A stretch of DNA of 64,000 nt from Desmodesmus armatus (taxonomy: Eukaryota; Chlorophyta; Chlorophyceae; Sphaeropleales; Scenedesmaceae). The stretch covers positions 62,001 through 126,000 of the forward strand of contig VIIQ02000582.1 of assembly GCA_007449985.2 (NCBI GenBank), written 5' to 3'. Position numbers and translations under genes: made by a program. This document shows, piece by piece, positions 12,801 to 24,432 of the stretch; position 1 is the stretch's first letter; every line of letters starts with the position of its first letter. Under the pieces are notes generated by a model that saw only the letters and a list, made by a program, of their open reading frames with translations, had not been told where the DNA came from and ran no database searches.

Positions 12801-14133
12801 CCGTGACCCCTGTTATGGAGTGCCCTGTACTGCACTGCATTGCATTGTGCAATACCAAATGTACTGTACTGTATGCCAACCGAAACACAGCAGATGTCAC
12901 ACCATAGGGCATTGTCCTGCCAACTTAGTTCTGGACTGGCAGCAGGCCATACTGTGTTCGCGTTGTAACTTTGTTCTGGGCGAACAAAATTGTGTGATGT
13001 GCCGTGCTGTGCTGCATGCGCTGCTCTGCTTTGGTGTGTGCAGTGGCCTGGAGGACACTGCTGCTGCATGGCCAGCAGCACCTCATGGTTCCTCTCTTAA
13101 TCACAGGCTGCAAGGTGAGGCACTGTGTGTACTTGCAAGTACAGCACAGATTAGTACAAGACAGGACAGCACATGACAGTACAAGACAGGACATGCCTTG
13201 ACTACAAAGCAAACAGCATGCTGGCTGCCCTATAATCTGTGTATCTGGAGCTTTGGGTTGTCTTGTTGCCTTGCTTTCTTGCTTGAGAATAAATAAGCTC
13301 ATCCTGCTTGCATTTCATCGGTTTAATTATTGCAGCCAAGCTGTCATGCTTGCCTGTCACGTCATTCCCCCCCCCCCCCCCCAATGCAGGCATGGCACCT
13401 CAGGCCTGGCAGCATGCATCCCTGTGCCCAGCAGTTGAAGTCAGCTCTGGCTACTGTGCCGAGCAACGGCAAGGTCCTGCTGGTGGTTGGGGAGATCGAT
13501 TGCCGGGAGGGGCTGCTTATGTCCGTCGAAAAGATGCAGGTGGGTGCCCAGCTTCTGCTGCTTGCTGCTTGACAATAAGCCAGCGATGACAGGTGACAGG
13601 CAGTTGTGCGCTGCTGATGGAACATGCCAGCAGTCACTCCTACTGGTAGTACCAGTGGTGCAAGGCACTGCCACTACTTCTGCTGATAGGCTGCTTGCGC
13701 TGGCATTGTGCTGGGTGCCATGTGAAGCAGGATGTTCTGGCCGATGTTGACAAAGCCGGCGCCGTCTGTTGCCTGCCTGCTTTGCTGTTGGTCTGTGCAG
13801 TACGAGTCGCTTCAAGCAGCAGTAGCAGCTACAGTTGAGGCGTATGTTGGCGCCATCTTGCAGCTGCTGCAAGAACACAGCCTGCAAGTCTTTGTGCACT
13901 CAGTGCCTCCTGTCCTGCCTGAAACACGGCATGTTGTGCATCTCTTCAACATAGCCCTCAGGCAGCAGCTACAGGCAGCCATGCAGGCGCAGCCTGAGTT
14001 GAATGGCATGCTGAAATTTGTGGACTTGGAGGACGTACTGCTGCAGCATGGGGAGTGTTTGAGGTTGGATGGATCGCATCTGCACCCCAGTTACAGTAGG
14101 TACTTGCAGGATGCCTTGTCTTGTAAGGAGTGA
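9890..14133 (+). CDS. TPR-repeat protein with C-terminal SGNH-hydrolase-like domain
   Basis: Eight exons: 9890-10106, 10240-10595, 10716-10826, 11075-11473, 11777-12725, 13044-13114, 13390-13539 and 13801-14133, giving 861 aa with phase kept throughout. Residues about 1-360 are helical TPR-like repeats (AAKKQWRTAVSLLRPL; LKQLGDCHLQASRWQPALTAY; NVLLTQGAVQQAVRLYRCAV). A Gln/His-rich linker follows (about 400-580). Residues about 665-861 resemble an SGNH/GDSL-type hydrolase: VLYVCGDSH with Ser673, GEIDCREG (735-742), and LDGSHLHP giving the Asp841-x-x-His844 pair of block V. Enzyme activity and substrate are not known. The gene is divergent from COPS9. A TGTAA motif lies at 14195-14199, 65 bp past the stop. 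A decayed copy of its 3' half lies at 16.8-17.7 kb. An intron polypyrimidine tract near 13370 is a pure C run. Confidence 0.85.
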
Positions 14134-14957
14134 GATACGTCACAGCAACAAATCACAACCCATACAGGCAGTGCACAGGATTAGTTTTCCACGTTGTAAT
14201 ATACAGTGGTTTGATTGGAATGTTTTGCAAGCTCTTTTGCTGGCAGTGTGGTGTGAATGTCAGTCATCATCAGCACAGGCAGGTGTGTAGTATTTGTTGT
14301 CTTGTGTGTCTGGGACGAATTGGTGGAGGCTCCAGGCTTTGAGCTATAACACAGCCGCCATGGCGTGGATGGTGTGGTGATTATGTTGAACTGATCCGCC
14401 GGCGTCACAGTTACACAAGTGTGCATGAGGCCGAGAGTACACACACAAGGTAGCACAAGCCAGCAGCCAAATCAGATCTTGAGTGGCACTTGCTGTTCAG
14501 CAGGACTTGAAGGACATTGATGCAGACGTGGCGATCTGTTGAGGCGTGCAATGCGTGTCATACGAATCAATGTGTGTGGTGGTACTCACCGCTTTGCAGC
14601 AGGGCCAACACAGGCAACAAGCAACAGGACAGAACACCTCAGCAATCATGGGGCCACTGATAAACCAGGCATGTCACACAGCTGGGGCTTGTGTGGCCCA
14701 CACACGTGCGGCACTGCCATTAAAAAACACACCCATCACCACTTGTGAACACACTTTAACATCGTGTCAGAAGAAGCATTGATGGATCAAGCACCAAGTT
14801 CCTCAGGCTCAAGTTGAGGGAACATCAGCAAACCCCGTGCGCTGCCACGTACAGCTGACCATTATGTTGTGTCAGCATCAGCACTCGACACGAGTTGGTG
14901 TCTGGAGTGTAGGGAAGGGTTCCCAAATAGACTGTATACACTGCAGCTTCTTGCAGC
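14134..14957. other. Convergent intergenic region; 3' UTR of glycine-rich gene 1
   Basis: Holds the 3' UTR of the TPR/SGNH gene and, from about 14411 (TGTAA on the minus strand), the probable 3' UTR of the glycine-rich gene on the minus strand. Bases about 14400-14710 are clearly related to 17880-18190 downstream of the second glycine-rich gene, showing that the 3' flank was duplicated with the gene. Confidence 0.55.
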
Positions 14958-16393
14958 TCATTCGTCATCCTCGCCCCTCAGCTTGCGGCCCCAGCCGCCG
15001 TGGGAGGTGTCATGCCACACTGCGTGGTGGTGGTTGCCGTGGGGGACTGGGGGAGGGCCACAGAACAGCAGCAGACAGCAGCAGGCAGGTGACGAGGCAT
15101 CGAGGGTGAGTTGTTCAGCAGTAACTTTGGCTTTGAGTGAAATAAGCAGATTAGTAGCCAGTAAGGCACGCTACCACCCAGCCAAGAAACCCCTTTGCAC
15201 ACTAAATAAGTACAGTACTGGCAGTATTGACAGGACAGCTGGGGTGATATGTGCAGGCACTGCACGCGTTGAACATGCATATGGTAGACCAATGCTGAGC
15301 TTCAAATGATCACAGTGCCAAAACAGCACAGGGCCTCACCGTAGTCCCAGTGGCCATGGCCGCCACCATAACCGCCCCAGCCTCCATGCTGAGCAGCATC
15401 TGTCTCTTGAGCCTCCTCAGCCTTGTCAGCAGCCATCAGCTTGCGGCCCCAGCCGCCGTGGGAGGTGTCATGCCACACTGCGTGGTGGTGGTTGCCGTGG
15501 GGGACTGCAGGATGGCAGCAGTATAGCAGCAGGCAGATGTAATTCAGAGGCATAATTTAGGATTGCACTCAGTAGTTGACAGTTGCACCTTACAGTTGAG
15601 TGCAAGCAGCCAAGAGCAGCCTTATCTCATAATGAGAAAAGGCCTCAGCTGTGGTATTGCAGCTGGCTTCAAAACATCATACATGTTGGACCTGAGAACT
15701 TCAGCTCAAAGAGCTCATGCTGCATGCGATACAGTACAGTGCTGCGCTGCTACAGGTGTAGCCCACTGGGTGTTGCTGCTAGCTAAGCTAGCATGTCAAA
15801 AGCGGCCAAGTGTGCCGCCGCCGCCACCAGGTGATCGCAATATCTGGCCCAAACAAGCCCTGGCACCACTCACCAATGTCCCAGTGGCCGCTTCCATGGC
15901 CATAATCACCCCAGCCTCCGTGGTCTGCCTTGTCAGCCTTGTTGGTTGCCAGCAGGGACCTTGCAGAATAGCCCCCCGCCACAGCATCCTCGTCAACATC
16001 TGGACACAGCAGCACACCAAATGTGGCTTGTTCGTCAATCCATGGCATTTATTGCTAGTGGCCAGGGCCTTCCCTAACGGAAGATTCCACACGAAGCTGC
16101 AGGCCTAGGGGAGGGTGTTCACCAACTGTGTGGTGCCCATTGCCTTGACGTTCCGCCAAGCGCAACACATGGCTGTGGCCATTAGCTATTATCGTTCACA
16201 AGCGCTGTAGAATGCTATGCAGTGGCGAGCCCGCAATGGTTTTGAACTCTCAGCTCCGATAACGTTACAGTCACTGCACACTACTGCTAGGGTCTATGGA
16301 TGTCATGGTAAGCTGTAGCCTGAGCTCACCTGCTGCAAGCATCGGGGTTGCTAGCATGGCGAAAGCCAGGATGGCGATGGCCGCCTTACGCAT
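14958..16393 (-). CDS. Secreted Gly/His/Trp-rich modular protein 1 (147 aa)
   Basis: Four exons on the minus strand: 16393-16330, 15999-15874, 15504-15340 and 15046-14958. Exon 1 is a complete signal peptide (MRKAAIAILAFAMLATPMLAAG), so the product should enter the secretory pathway. Every intron is phase 1, so internal exons can be duplicated without frame loss. Two exons open with the same module, VPHGNHHHAVWHDTSHGGWG followed by RKL; exon 3 ends in GGWGGYGGGHGHWD. The protein is rich in His, Gly and Trp, which suggests metal or polysaccharide contact in wall or matrix, but I recognise no named family and assign no function. It is paralogous to the gene at 18472-20814. The TATA box at 16515-16526 lies about 125 bp upstream of the start codon. 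Confidence 0.8.
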
Positions 16394-16514
16394 ATTGCCG
16401 AACGTCCGGGACTGGCAATACAGGTATGCCAGAAACAGAAGACCGCGCTTCGTTGTATTTCAGGAGAGATTTCTATGCCAATGTGCAGTTCATGAACCTT
16501 GCAGAGCCTCCCTT

Positions 16515-16526
16515 GGGGTATTTATG
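16515..16526 (-). promoter_or_regulatory. TATA box of glycine-rich gene 1
   Basis: On the minus strand this reads CATAAATACCCC, about 125 bp upstream of the ATG. The paralogue carries the near-identical TATAAATACCCC at 20951-20962 at a similar distance, so the element is conserved between the duplicates. Confidence 0.6.
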
Positions 16527-16828
16527 CAGGGAAAGCCCGCGCGGCGGGGGATGACAGTATCGGTCATTTGGTTTTCAGTATCGTATTTTTGTTGAGGCCC
16601 AACGTGCCGCGTGGCTTATCCTGTCTATAACGATTACCAAGCTGTGACATTGGTCAGGTAAAGAAGGCCGCCACTATGCATGCATGGATACGATATATGG
16701 AAGGTCTTGCAAGCTTGCAGGTGGCGTACCGCGACAAGAATGCCAAGTGACTCTAGATTCACAGTTGTGTGGAGTCATCCTTAAGTAGATTCTGATGTAC
16801 TGCTGTGTTCACAATCTGCACTTGGACG

Positions 16829-17720
16829 CTCTGTCATCACAGCTGCCAAGGCTCCGTTCTGAGGGGTTGCACTGCCAGCCACTTAGCAATTGCTCAAGCA
16901 CTGAAAGCAGACAGCAGGCCCTGACGCCTCCTTGAGACCGTCTCAGGCTGAGTCGGCGTGCGCTGGGCTTCTGGAGACTAGGCGGCACCGTTGGTCCTGG
17001 CCATTCCTGCTACTATCACTGTCAAACTGGGTCAGGGCCCTGCAAGGTAGATCATTTCAGCGGCAGGCACCCCTCAAAGGCATCAAGTGCTGTATGTTAG
17101 AAACCATGCTTATGTGTTGGAATGGTATGTGTTTGAATGTCCAGCAGTGCTTTTTGTGAGTGTTGCTAAGTTTTGCCAAGTGAAACAATGCACATATGTG
17201 CAAGCCAAATTGCAGTGTGCACCTAGGAATAGCAGCACCTGCCACAACAGCAATTCCCTGACAGCTTAGCTAACACTTCTGCGCTGGCAGCAGACCATGC
17301 TGTTAATTGTCTCCTTGTTTGCTGTTCTGGTCTGTGCCCCTTGCCTTGCTGTCTTCTGCTGGCACAGCCATCTTCAGGACACTGCATGTGAAGCAGCACC
17401 ACATGGTTTCATTCTTTGAACTACTAGTTCAGGTAGTACCTGCTGCAAGGTGAACCTTGCACCAGAAATGACTTATGGCATGCAGTTGCCCTGCGATAGG
17501 CAATGTTACTGACTGCACGTTGACGTGCTGAAAAACACCAGGCAGCCTGGCTCAGCCAGGCAGCATGCTTCTGTGACCCAGACTGCATGCTTCTGTTGCC
17601 GTACTGTTGATGCGGCCAGGCCTCATGCACTCAGTGCCCTCCTGCCTTGCCTGACACATGGCCTTGAAGCTTTGCAAACATTCCAAGAACAGCAGCAGCT
17701 TGTTCTGTGTGAATCTGTGT
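16829..17720 (+). pseudogene. Decayed copy of the 3' half of the TPR/SGNH gene
   Basis: Several blocks match the intact gene in the same order. CACAGCTGCCAAGG near 16840 matches the end of its exon 5 (near 12469). The stretch with AGGACACTG near 17375 and the downstream CTGCAAGGTGA matches exon 6 (13044-13114). CACTCAGTGCC near 17628 matches exon 8 near 13898. Frames are broken, splice sites are largely lost and the ends are missing, so this is a pseudogene. It sits upstream of the second glycine-rich gene exactly as the intact gene sits upstream of the first, which marks it as part of a tandem block duplication. Confidence 0.75.
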
Positions 17721-18471
17721 GAATTGGAAGCAGTGGTACCTGGTCAGCTGATGCTGTTGGCGCAGGCGCTTGAAAAGCCACTGAGTAGTGTGCCAGCGGG
17801 CATACAGATGCCTTGACACAGGCATTGCCTCAAGCAGCCTGTTGATGTGTTAGTGACTCAAAAGTACAGCAGTCAACATCACAGTTACACAACTGTGCGT
17901 CTGGTTTGAAAATCAACACACACAAGGTATGAAGCCTGCTGCCGACTCAACATTTGAGTGGCCCATGCTTTTTCAGCAGGACTTTGAATGGACATTGATG
18001 CAATTGTGGCAATGAATTGAGGCGTGTGTTGTGTTGTCATAGAAGCAATGTCTATGGTGGTACCGCTGCTTTTCAGCAGGGCCAGTACAAACAACCAAGA
18101 ACAGAACAAAATCTCATGGACAAGAACCATGAACAGATCCACACAGCTGGGGCTTGTGTGGCAACTTGTAAAACCCCTGACAGTAACGTGTCAGCTAATA
18201 CATCGGAGCCTTCAATGGGTGATGCTCACCCACCAGCTACAAAAACAAGGCCTACACATGGTTGTTTCCACAGGCACTCCACAAAGTGAGAGGCACTTGC
18301 TGGCTGTGATAAGCGAGCTACCTTGGAAAAAAAACTTTATCCAGATCACCGCTACTCACAGTTGCCCATCAGTACCTGACAAGAGTCGGTAACTGCAGTG
18401 CAGTGCAGTCAGTGCAAGGCAGGGGCCCTGACGCAGCAAACTGTATGCAGTGCAGCTACGCTACTTGCAGC
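17721..18471. other. Duplicated 3' flank of glycine-rich gene 2
   Basis: Related to 14134-14957. Shared landmarks are CACAGTTACACAA (17883 and 14407 areas), GGACATTGATGCA and CAGCTGGGGCTTGTGTGGC. On the minus strand the first landmark contains TGTAA (17885-17889), so much of this stretch is probably the 3' UTR of glycine-rich gene 2. No coding sequence is visible. Confidence 0.55.
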
Positions 18472-20814
18472 TTATGCGTCCTTCTCAGCCATCAGCTTGC
18501 GGCCCCAGCCGCCGTAGCCAGTGTTGTGCCACACTGCGTGGTGGTGGTTGCCGTGGGGCACTGTACAAGGCGACAGAACAGCAGCAGACATCAGCAGCAG
18601 GCAACAGAAGGCAGGTGATAGTGAGACGGATGTTCAAAGGGACACGGTGCAGCAATGGCACATTGCTCACAAGAATGTCTTCTGGGGGTTGGACCCCCAG
18701 AAAGGTATCCTCTGTGGTTCAGGGTTCAGGTGCTGTAAAGCCTAGCTATAGAGAACACCCAGGCATGCAGACACATGACGAGTCTGTTGCAAGTATTCCA
18801 CTGTTGCAACAGCAGTACTGTTTATGCAAAACAAGTTGCCAAGCACACTTTGCAAGCTGATGGCAGTGCGGCTGTCTGTCAGGGAGCATATGCAGAAAAA
18901 GTCATGCCTACCGACAGCCAGCTGCACATCAACAGCAGCTGATTGAAACCTTCCAAGGGACATACCCTGCAAGCACATCACTCACCAACATCCCAGTGGC
19001 CGCTGTTATGGCTGTGACCGCCATACCCGCCATGGCCACCCCAGCCGCCGCCGTGGCCGCCATACCCGCCCCAGCCGCCGCCGTGACCGTGGCCACCGCC
19101 GTGCTGTGCTGCGTCAGCCTCGTCAGCCTTGTCAGCAGCCATCAGCTTGCGGCCCCAGCCGCCGTAGGAGGTGTCGTGCCACACTGCGTGGTGGTGGTTG
19201 CCGTGGGGGACTACGAACAACAAGCAGTAGCAGCAGCAGTAGGAGGCAGCAGGCAAGTATGGTGAGACACGTTGATAAAGGAGCCCAGCCTATCAGTCAG
19301 GCAATGCTCTAGCGCCCTGTTCAGGCAACAATTAAATATGCAGGCATTACTACACTGCCAGTGAATCTGTGACAGGTTGTCAAGCCTGTTGGCTGGCCCA
19401 TTCACCTCAGTGCAGGTGCTGTGCTCGATACCACTGCATGCTGCCCGGGGCTGACTACGGCTGTTTTGCAATCATGTGACATGCCGCATGTGGCCAGTGG
19501 CCAGTGCTTTGTGAGCAGCACAACATATGGGCGCCTCATGAGCTGCTGGCTTGCTGGCTGGTGCCAAGGTCCCAACCTCTTTCTGCTGTCATACTTAGTT
19601 GTCTTAGTAATACACTGTCCTGTCCTGTACTTGACTGTAGGATACGTGTAGAAGGACTGTCACAGCACTATGACACGTATCAGTTGTGTGGGTAGTGATG
19701 TTACTCACCAACATCCCAGTGGCCGCTGTTATGGCTATGACCGCCCCAGCCACCGCCATAGCCGCCATGGCCACCCCAGCCGCCGCCGTGGCCGCCGTAG
19801 CCGCCCCAGCCGCCACCGTGGCCGCCGTGTTGTGCTGAGTCAGCCTCTTCAGCCTTGTCAGCAGCCATCAGCTTGCGGCCCCAGCCGCCGTAGGAGGTGT
19901 CGTGCCACACTGCATGGTGGTGGTTGCCGTGGGGGACTGCGGAGGGAAACAGGAGCAGCAGCAAGCAGCAGCAGGCAGGGGATAGGTGTCATGAGTTCAG
20001 AGTCCTTAATACCGCCAGTAGTCTGGCGATGCTTACAATGACCTCGAGGAGGTGCCATCCCCTTCCCAATGGCATCCTTGCTGTGCTGTTATGTGGGGAA
20101 ATGGTTGTGAGCCTGTGGGCCAATACGCTAGAGGCATATCTCTAAGTCCAACCAAAGACCAGATCAGTGGTGCACATATGAACTTTCAACAGGATGTCTG
20201 CAATGACGTGGATTGGCAGCTGTGCATGCTGCTGTAAACACACAGGCAAACCCTAGCCTGACTCTGCTCATGTCTTACCCATGTCCCAGTGGCCGCTGCC
20301 ATGGTTGTGGACGCCCCAGCCACCACCATATCCACCGTAGCCGCCTCCTCCCCAGCCACCGTATCCACCCCAGCCCCCGTGGTCAGCCTTGTCAGCCTTG
20401 TTGGTCTCTAGCAGGGACCTGGCCTTGCCCTCAGCCTTGTCCTCAGCACCTGTGTAGATAACATCAGAATACATATCGTTATGTTCTAGGAAGTCACCGG
20501 ATGTGTATCTTTGCTATTTGTTTCCTGGACGGGTGCACATGAAGCTGCGGTGTCACTGTCAATCTACAATGCATCAGTTACTAGGCAGCGTCCACACGTT
20601 GTGTTGCGACAAAGCTGAAACGTCATTGAAAGCTTCGATAACGATGCATTATCGGTTTGAAATAGTAAAAGGGCCCACGCTGCCTGTCGAAGCAAAGCTC
20701 GTTACTGCTGCTGTCTACGCGTCACCCTGCAGGCAAAGTCCGACACCCACCTGCTGCAAGCATTGGTGCTGCTAACATGGCCATAGCCAATATGGCAATG
20801 GCCGCCTTGCGCAT
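18472..20814 (-). CDS. Secreted Gly/His/Trp-rich modular protein 2 (258 aa)
   Basis: Five exons: 20814-20751, 20449-20279, 19936-19709, 19210-18986 and 18560-18472, all split by phase-1 introns. Exon 1 encodes only the signal peptide MRKAAIAILAMAMLAAPMLAA. Exon 2 is a spacer (EDKAEGKARSLLETNKADKAD, then Gly-Trp-Gly-Tyr repeats). Exons 3, 4 and 5 each start with the VPHGNHHHAVWH module. Exons 3 and 4 continue with RKLMAADKA and long GGWGG/GGYGG/GHGG arrays, ending HSHNSGHWDV; exon 5 is short and ends RKLMAEKDA. Compared with paralogue 1 it has one extra module exon, an apparent within-gene exon duplication. Secretion is supported by the signal peptide; function is unknown. The TATA box is at 20951-20962. 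Confidence 0.82.
18986..19936 (-). repeat. Duplicated module exons in glycine-rich gene 2
   Basis: Exon 3 (19936-19709, 228 bp) and exon 4 (19210-18986, 225 bp) are near-identical over their first 110 bases and share the same ending. The flanking introns are not obviously identical. Both exons are multiples of three with phase-1 ends, the pattern expected for exon duplication. Confidence 0.75.
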
Positions 20815-20950
20815 GTTGGCGGTCGACTTGACTGCAGCTGGCAGTACAGGAGCGCCAGAAACGAAAGAAGTGGACGAAACCTGTGCCAATGTGTCTTACG
20901 GCTGTAACAATATCTCAGTGTTTGCCTAGTGCTGCGGGAGGGGCTGCCCT

Positions 20951-20962
20951 GGGGTATTTATA
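20951..20962 (-). promoter_or_regulatory. TATA box of glycine-rich gene 2
   Basis: TATAAATACCCC on the minus strand, about 140 bp upstream of the ATG at 20814. It is conserved with the element at 16515-16526 in the paralogue. Confidence 0.65.
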
Positions 20963-21710
20963 CAGTCGAGCCGACCGCGGCTCCTCAGATTTGTTTATGC
21001 GATGGTGTCCCTGCACAGCTCAGGCCGTACATTCGATACAAATACGTGCCCCATTTGTCTATCATGATGACATAATTCCTTCCTGTGGAGCCCAGCACCA
21101 TAGTGGCGCCTGTCGTCATGCTGCTTGCCGCGATTGCTCCTGTGATGGGGCAACCAACATGCAAAGGCCGCAGTGATTGCTGCTGCTTGACACTGTTCTG
21201 CCTTGAAGCTAAACATATACTAACATCACCATCCTCAACAGAGGCAGCTGCAGCAACAGGGGTTGATTCACATGAATGCTACTGCTGAGTACTTCAGCTT
21301 TGCTTCCTCTGCGGCGGAGTAGCAGCGTGGTTGTGGGAACCTTCTTTGCACTCACTGCCAGCGCATTTTGAGGACTGTGCTAAACAATTGCCTTGCGTAT
21401 GTGCCAATGTGGCATCCCTGTTAGCCCCCAATTCCCCAAGGCACGGTGTTCAGTAAACAAGCAAAGAGCTGGAATATGCAATGGCTTTCCACCCGCACAA
21501 CATCACACTGCCACCACATCACCTTACATCTTACAAGCTGGTCTCACAGATCGTGCAGTACTGTGCACACCACAGTGATCCCAGTAAGCAAGACACACAA
21601 CAGCAGATACAACCACTAACCACTTCTTTTTGTTGACAAACACGACAGCTTCAGCCTCTGCGATCTTACTACAACACAGCAGCACACACAACACAACAAG
21701 CAACCTGGTG
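20963..21710. other. Promoter of glycine-rich gene 2 and 3' UTR of peptide deformylase
   Basis: Two TGTAA motifs on the minus strand (21524-21528 and 21531-21535) lie about 175-185 bp past the deformylase stop and probably mark its poly(A) site. The short dispersed element described separately is inserted in this 3' UTR. No other gene is seen. Confidence 0.5.
21607..21675 (+). mobile_element. Short 3'-conserved retro-inserted element, copy 1
   Basis: Contains the family core CAGCCTCTGCGATCTTA near its right end, followed by CTACAACA. It is flanked by the 7-bp direct repeat ACAGCAG (21600-21606 and 21676-21682). It lies in the 3' UTR of the deformylase gene. The short, less certain flanking repeat suggests it is the oldest of the four copies. 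Confidence 0.6.
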
Positions 21711-24432
21711 TCACCGTCTGCTACCTCCAAAGCCTTTGGCTGCTGCTTTTTGGGCTGGTACCCGCTGCACCTTCACCCCAGGGTTTGCAGCCATGAAGGT
21801 CTCCTCTAGCTCCAGCAGCTGGGGCCTCACCTTCTCCACCTCTGAGGATTTCATCCTGTCATGGAACAACACACCCTGCAGCAGCAGCAGCAGCAGGAGC
21901 AATGTTGGATGTCAAGCAAACGGCTGTGAATCCTACGATGCAGTCCAGAGAAGTGAAGCACTGCAAGATACTGACATGTCAAAGGGGCACAACACCCAAC
22001 CAGCACCTTGAGCCACAAGCCACGCCAGTCAAGCAGCCTCTCTCTGCAGTGCATGCAGCTTCAACAGCGCAAACGCTGCCAATGCAACCAACGCGCCGTC
22101 AAAGCCACTACAAGGTGTCTGGACAATCAACATCGACAAACCCTGCGCATTGGTCCAACCACAGTCAGCAAAGACCCAGGCTTCCCATAGGCTGCTAGAA
22201 AAGTAGACAGCACCATCAGCAAAGCAGAGGATGAGCCGCACCTGTAGGTGGTCATACTCATGTTGGAAGATGCGGGCCACAAAGCCTGTCAACTGCATCT
22301 CCTGCTGCTGCCCTTGCAAGTCTTGATACCGCACCTCGATCTTTGTTGAACGCTGCAGCAACACAGGCAGTGCCAACAGAAAAAGTACACACCGTCAGCA
22401 CACAATGCACCTGTTACATCAGGCGACGACTCAGGATAACAGTCAGTTCAATCAGAGCACATCATGTGACACGCCTCCCATGTGACAAGCCCACCTGGCA
22501 CCCAGCAGTACCACATGGGCCCTGCTGTGCCTGTTGCGCGCTAAGGCGTGCTGTGGCATGCTGTGGTGGACTGTCCGTTGGGAACACACAGTTGGTTCCA
22601 CAGCCAACCTCAATCAACCCGCCTCAACCCAGCCACCCACCTCAACGTCTGCGTAGATCCTGGGGAATGACAGGCAGCCCTCCTCGTCTGCCTCTATAGC
22701 CTTGCTCTTCTCTATGATCTGCACATGCACACACAGCAACACTTAGAGTCCCCCCTCATTTGAAACCCAACACATGTGGCACAAGCTTGTGTGGCACGAA
22801 ACAGTTGCAAGCAGCTGCAAGCGCTGTGCCGCCAGGCGTACCTGGCATAGCGCAACGCAGAAAAAAATACATCAAATGGGACAATCATTTGTGCAGCAAC
22901 CCTATTGGCTGAGCAGTGGCTGGCCCACTGAGCAGTGTGCACACCCTGTACTTCATCACCAGCTGCAAAGTGACGCGCCAATGTGCATGCGCAATAGCTG
23001 CCTGTCACAAGTACAGACAATACCGCACCCACCAAACCACTCCCTACCTCTGGGTTGACCAGCACTGTTTCAGCTGGGTCGCCCTGCTTTGCTGTTTCGT
23101 TGAAGACCATCAACCGCACGTTGACCCCTACTTGGGGAGCCGCAAGGCCCACACCATCGTCCCTGGACACAAAAGCAGCGCAGCAGCACAGCCACGTAAG
23201 CATAGCACAGCATAGCACAGCGCCAACACACTCTGTGTCAACACACAGCCGCCGAGTGCATCACACCAGCATCAGCATGAATGAATGCAAAACTGCAAAC
23301 AAGGAATGGAAAGGGCTGTGGGGTGCGGAGCGTCCTGTTGAACTGGACACTGTTCGCATATGTGTATAGACACAGGGATATTATCTGATACGCCTGCTGC
23401 AGGCTGGTTCAGCGCTGGGCTGCCAGCCCACTCAGTCTAGATTTGTATAACATGTGGGTTGTCTCTCCTGGGTCTGACACAGGCAGCCAGGTCGGCGCTG
23501 TCAGCCAGGATCCTGCTGTGGCCTCGCACAGACCTTCCTCAAGAGGACAGGCCTGCGTCACAGCTGCTGTGTGAAGGGGCACAGCAGTGCTGCAGTGCTG
23601 GCCTTTGCTTCAGCAGGAGACACCCCTGTAGCTTGGCTGACATGCAAACCATGCAGTGCGCTCAGCACTCCTGCAGCTTGCTGACTGTTGACTCACTGGT
23701 ACATGATCTCAAACATCTGGGTAGCCAGTTGTTTGAGTGTGTCGTCGAAGACTGCGATTTTGGCATTGACCGCCCGTAGGCGAGGGTCTGGGTACTTGAT
23801 TATGGACAGCGGCGTGCTCCATTGCAGCTTGTCAACTGCAGCAGCATGCAGGGCTAGTGTCAGGCAGGTGCAGTGTGACACATGCAAGTTGCAGCTGGGT
23901 GCCAGCAACCCCGGCAGCAGCACTGCAGTAACAAAGTGCATGACAGCATGAAGACATGCAAGCAACTGGCTGCATGAGCAATGCACAAGCAGTGCTGGAC
24001 TGTTGTCCTTGCTGGTACTTGCGGTTGCAGCTGTGGCACATGCACATGATGCCAGCAGGCAGCCAGGCTGTGCTCCTTCTGAAAGGTAGTGTACCTCACA
24101 CAGTAGTGTGAGGTCACACGCTGAATGCAACTCATGCGTCAACACAAAGCATGCGATAGCTTGTGGACCTGGCTGTGGGGTGATGGGAGATTCCCCCTCC
24201 CCCACCACCACTCCTGGCATGCTGCTCACCCTGTCCAGGCGAGTCTGCCTGCCATGCATGGGTTGATTCACAGATTTCACTCACCAACAGGCACTTCCCG
24301 AGGTGCTGCAGTCCTGCGCGCCTGCATGCGGACGTTCCTGCTGCTGGGAGTCATTGCCGCTGCTGGTGCCGCTCCTGACGACGCCCGCCGCCAGCTGCTG
24401 CTGCTGCTGCTCCTGCTGAGATGAAACGCCAT
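21711..24432 (-). CDS. PDF1B: Peptide deformylase, organellar type (PDF1B-like)
   Basis: Six exons: 24432-24285, 23835-23697, 23162-23048, 22718-22641, 22340-22242 and 21875-21711, giving 247 aa. The enzyme removes the formyl group from N-terminal Met of proteins made in plastids or mitochondria. All three catalytic motifs are present: GVGLAAPQ (99-106), EGCLS (147-151, metal ligand Cys149) and QHEYDH (186-191, ligands His187 and His191, catalytic Glu188), followed by LQGVLFHDRM. The N-terminus (MAFHLSRSSSSSSWRRASSG) is Ser/Arg-rich and acid-poor, as in an organelle transit peptide. The C-terminal tail is basic (QKAAAKGFGGSRR). The EGCLS and HEYDH spacing fits PDF1B better than PDF1A, but plastid or mitochondrial targeting cannot be separated here. 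Confidence 0.93.
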
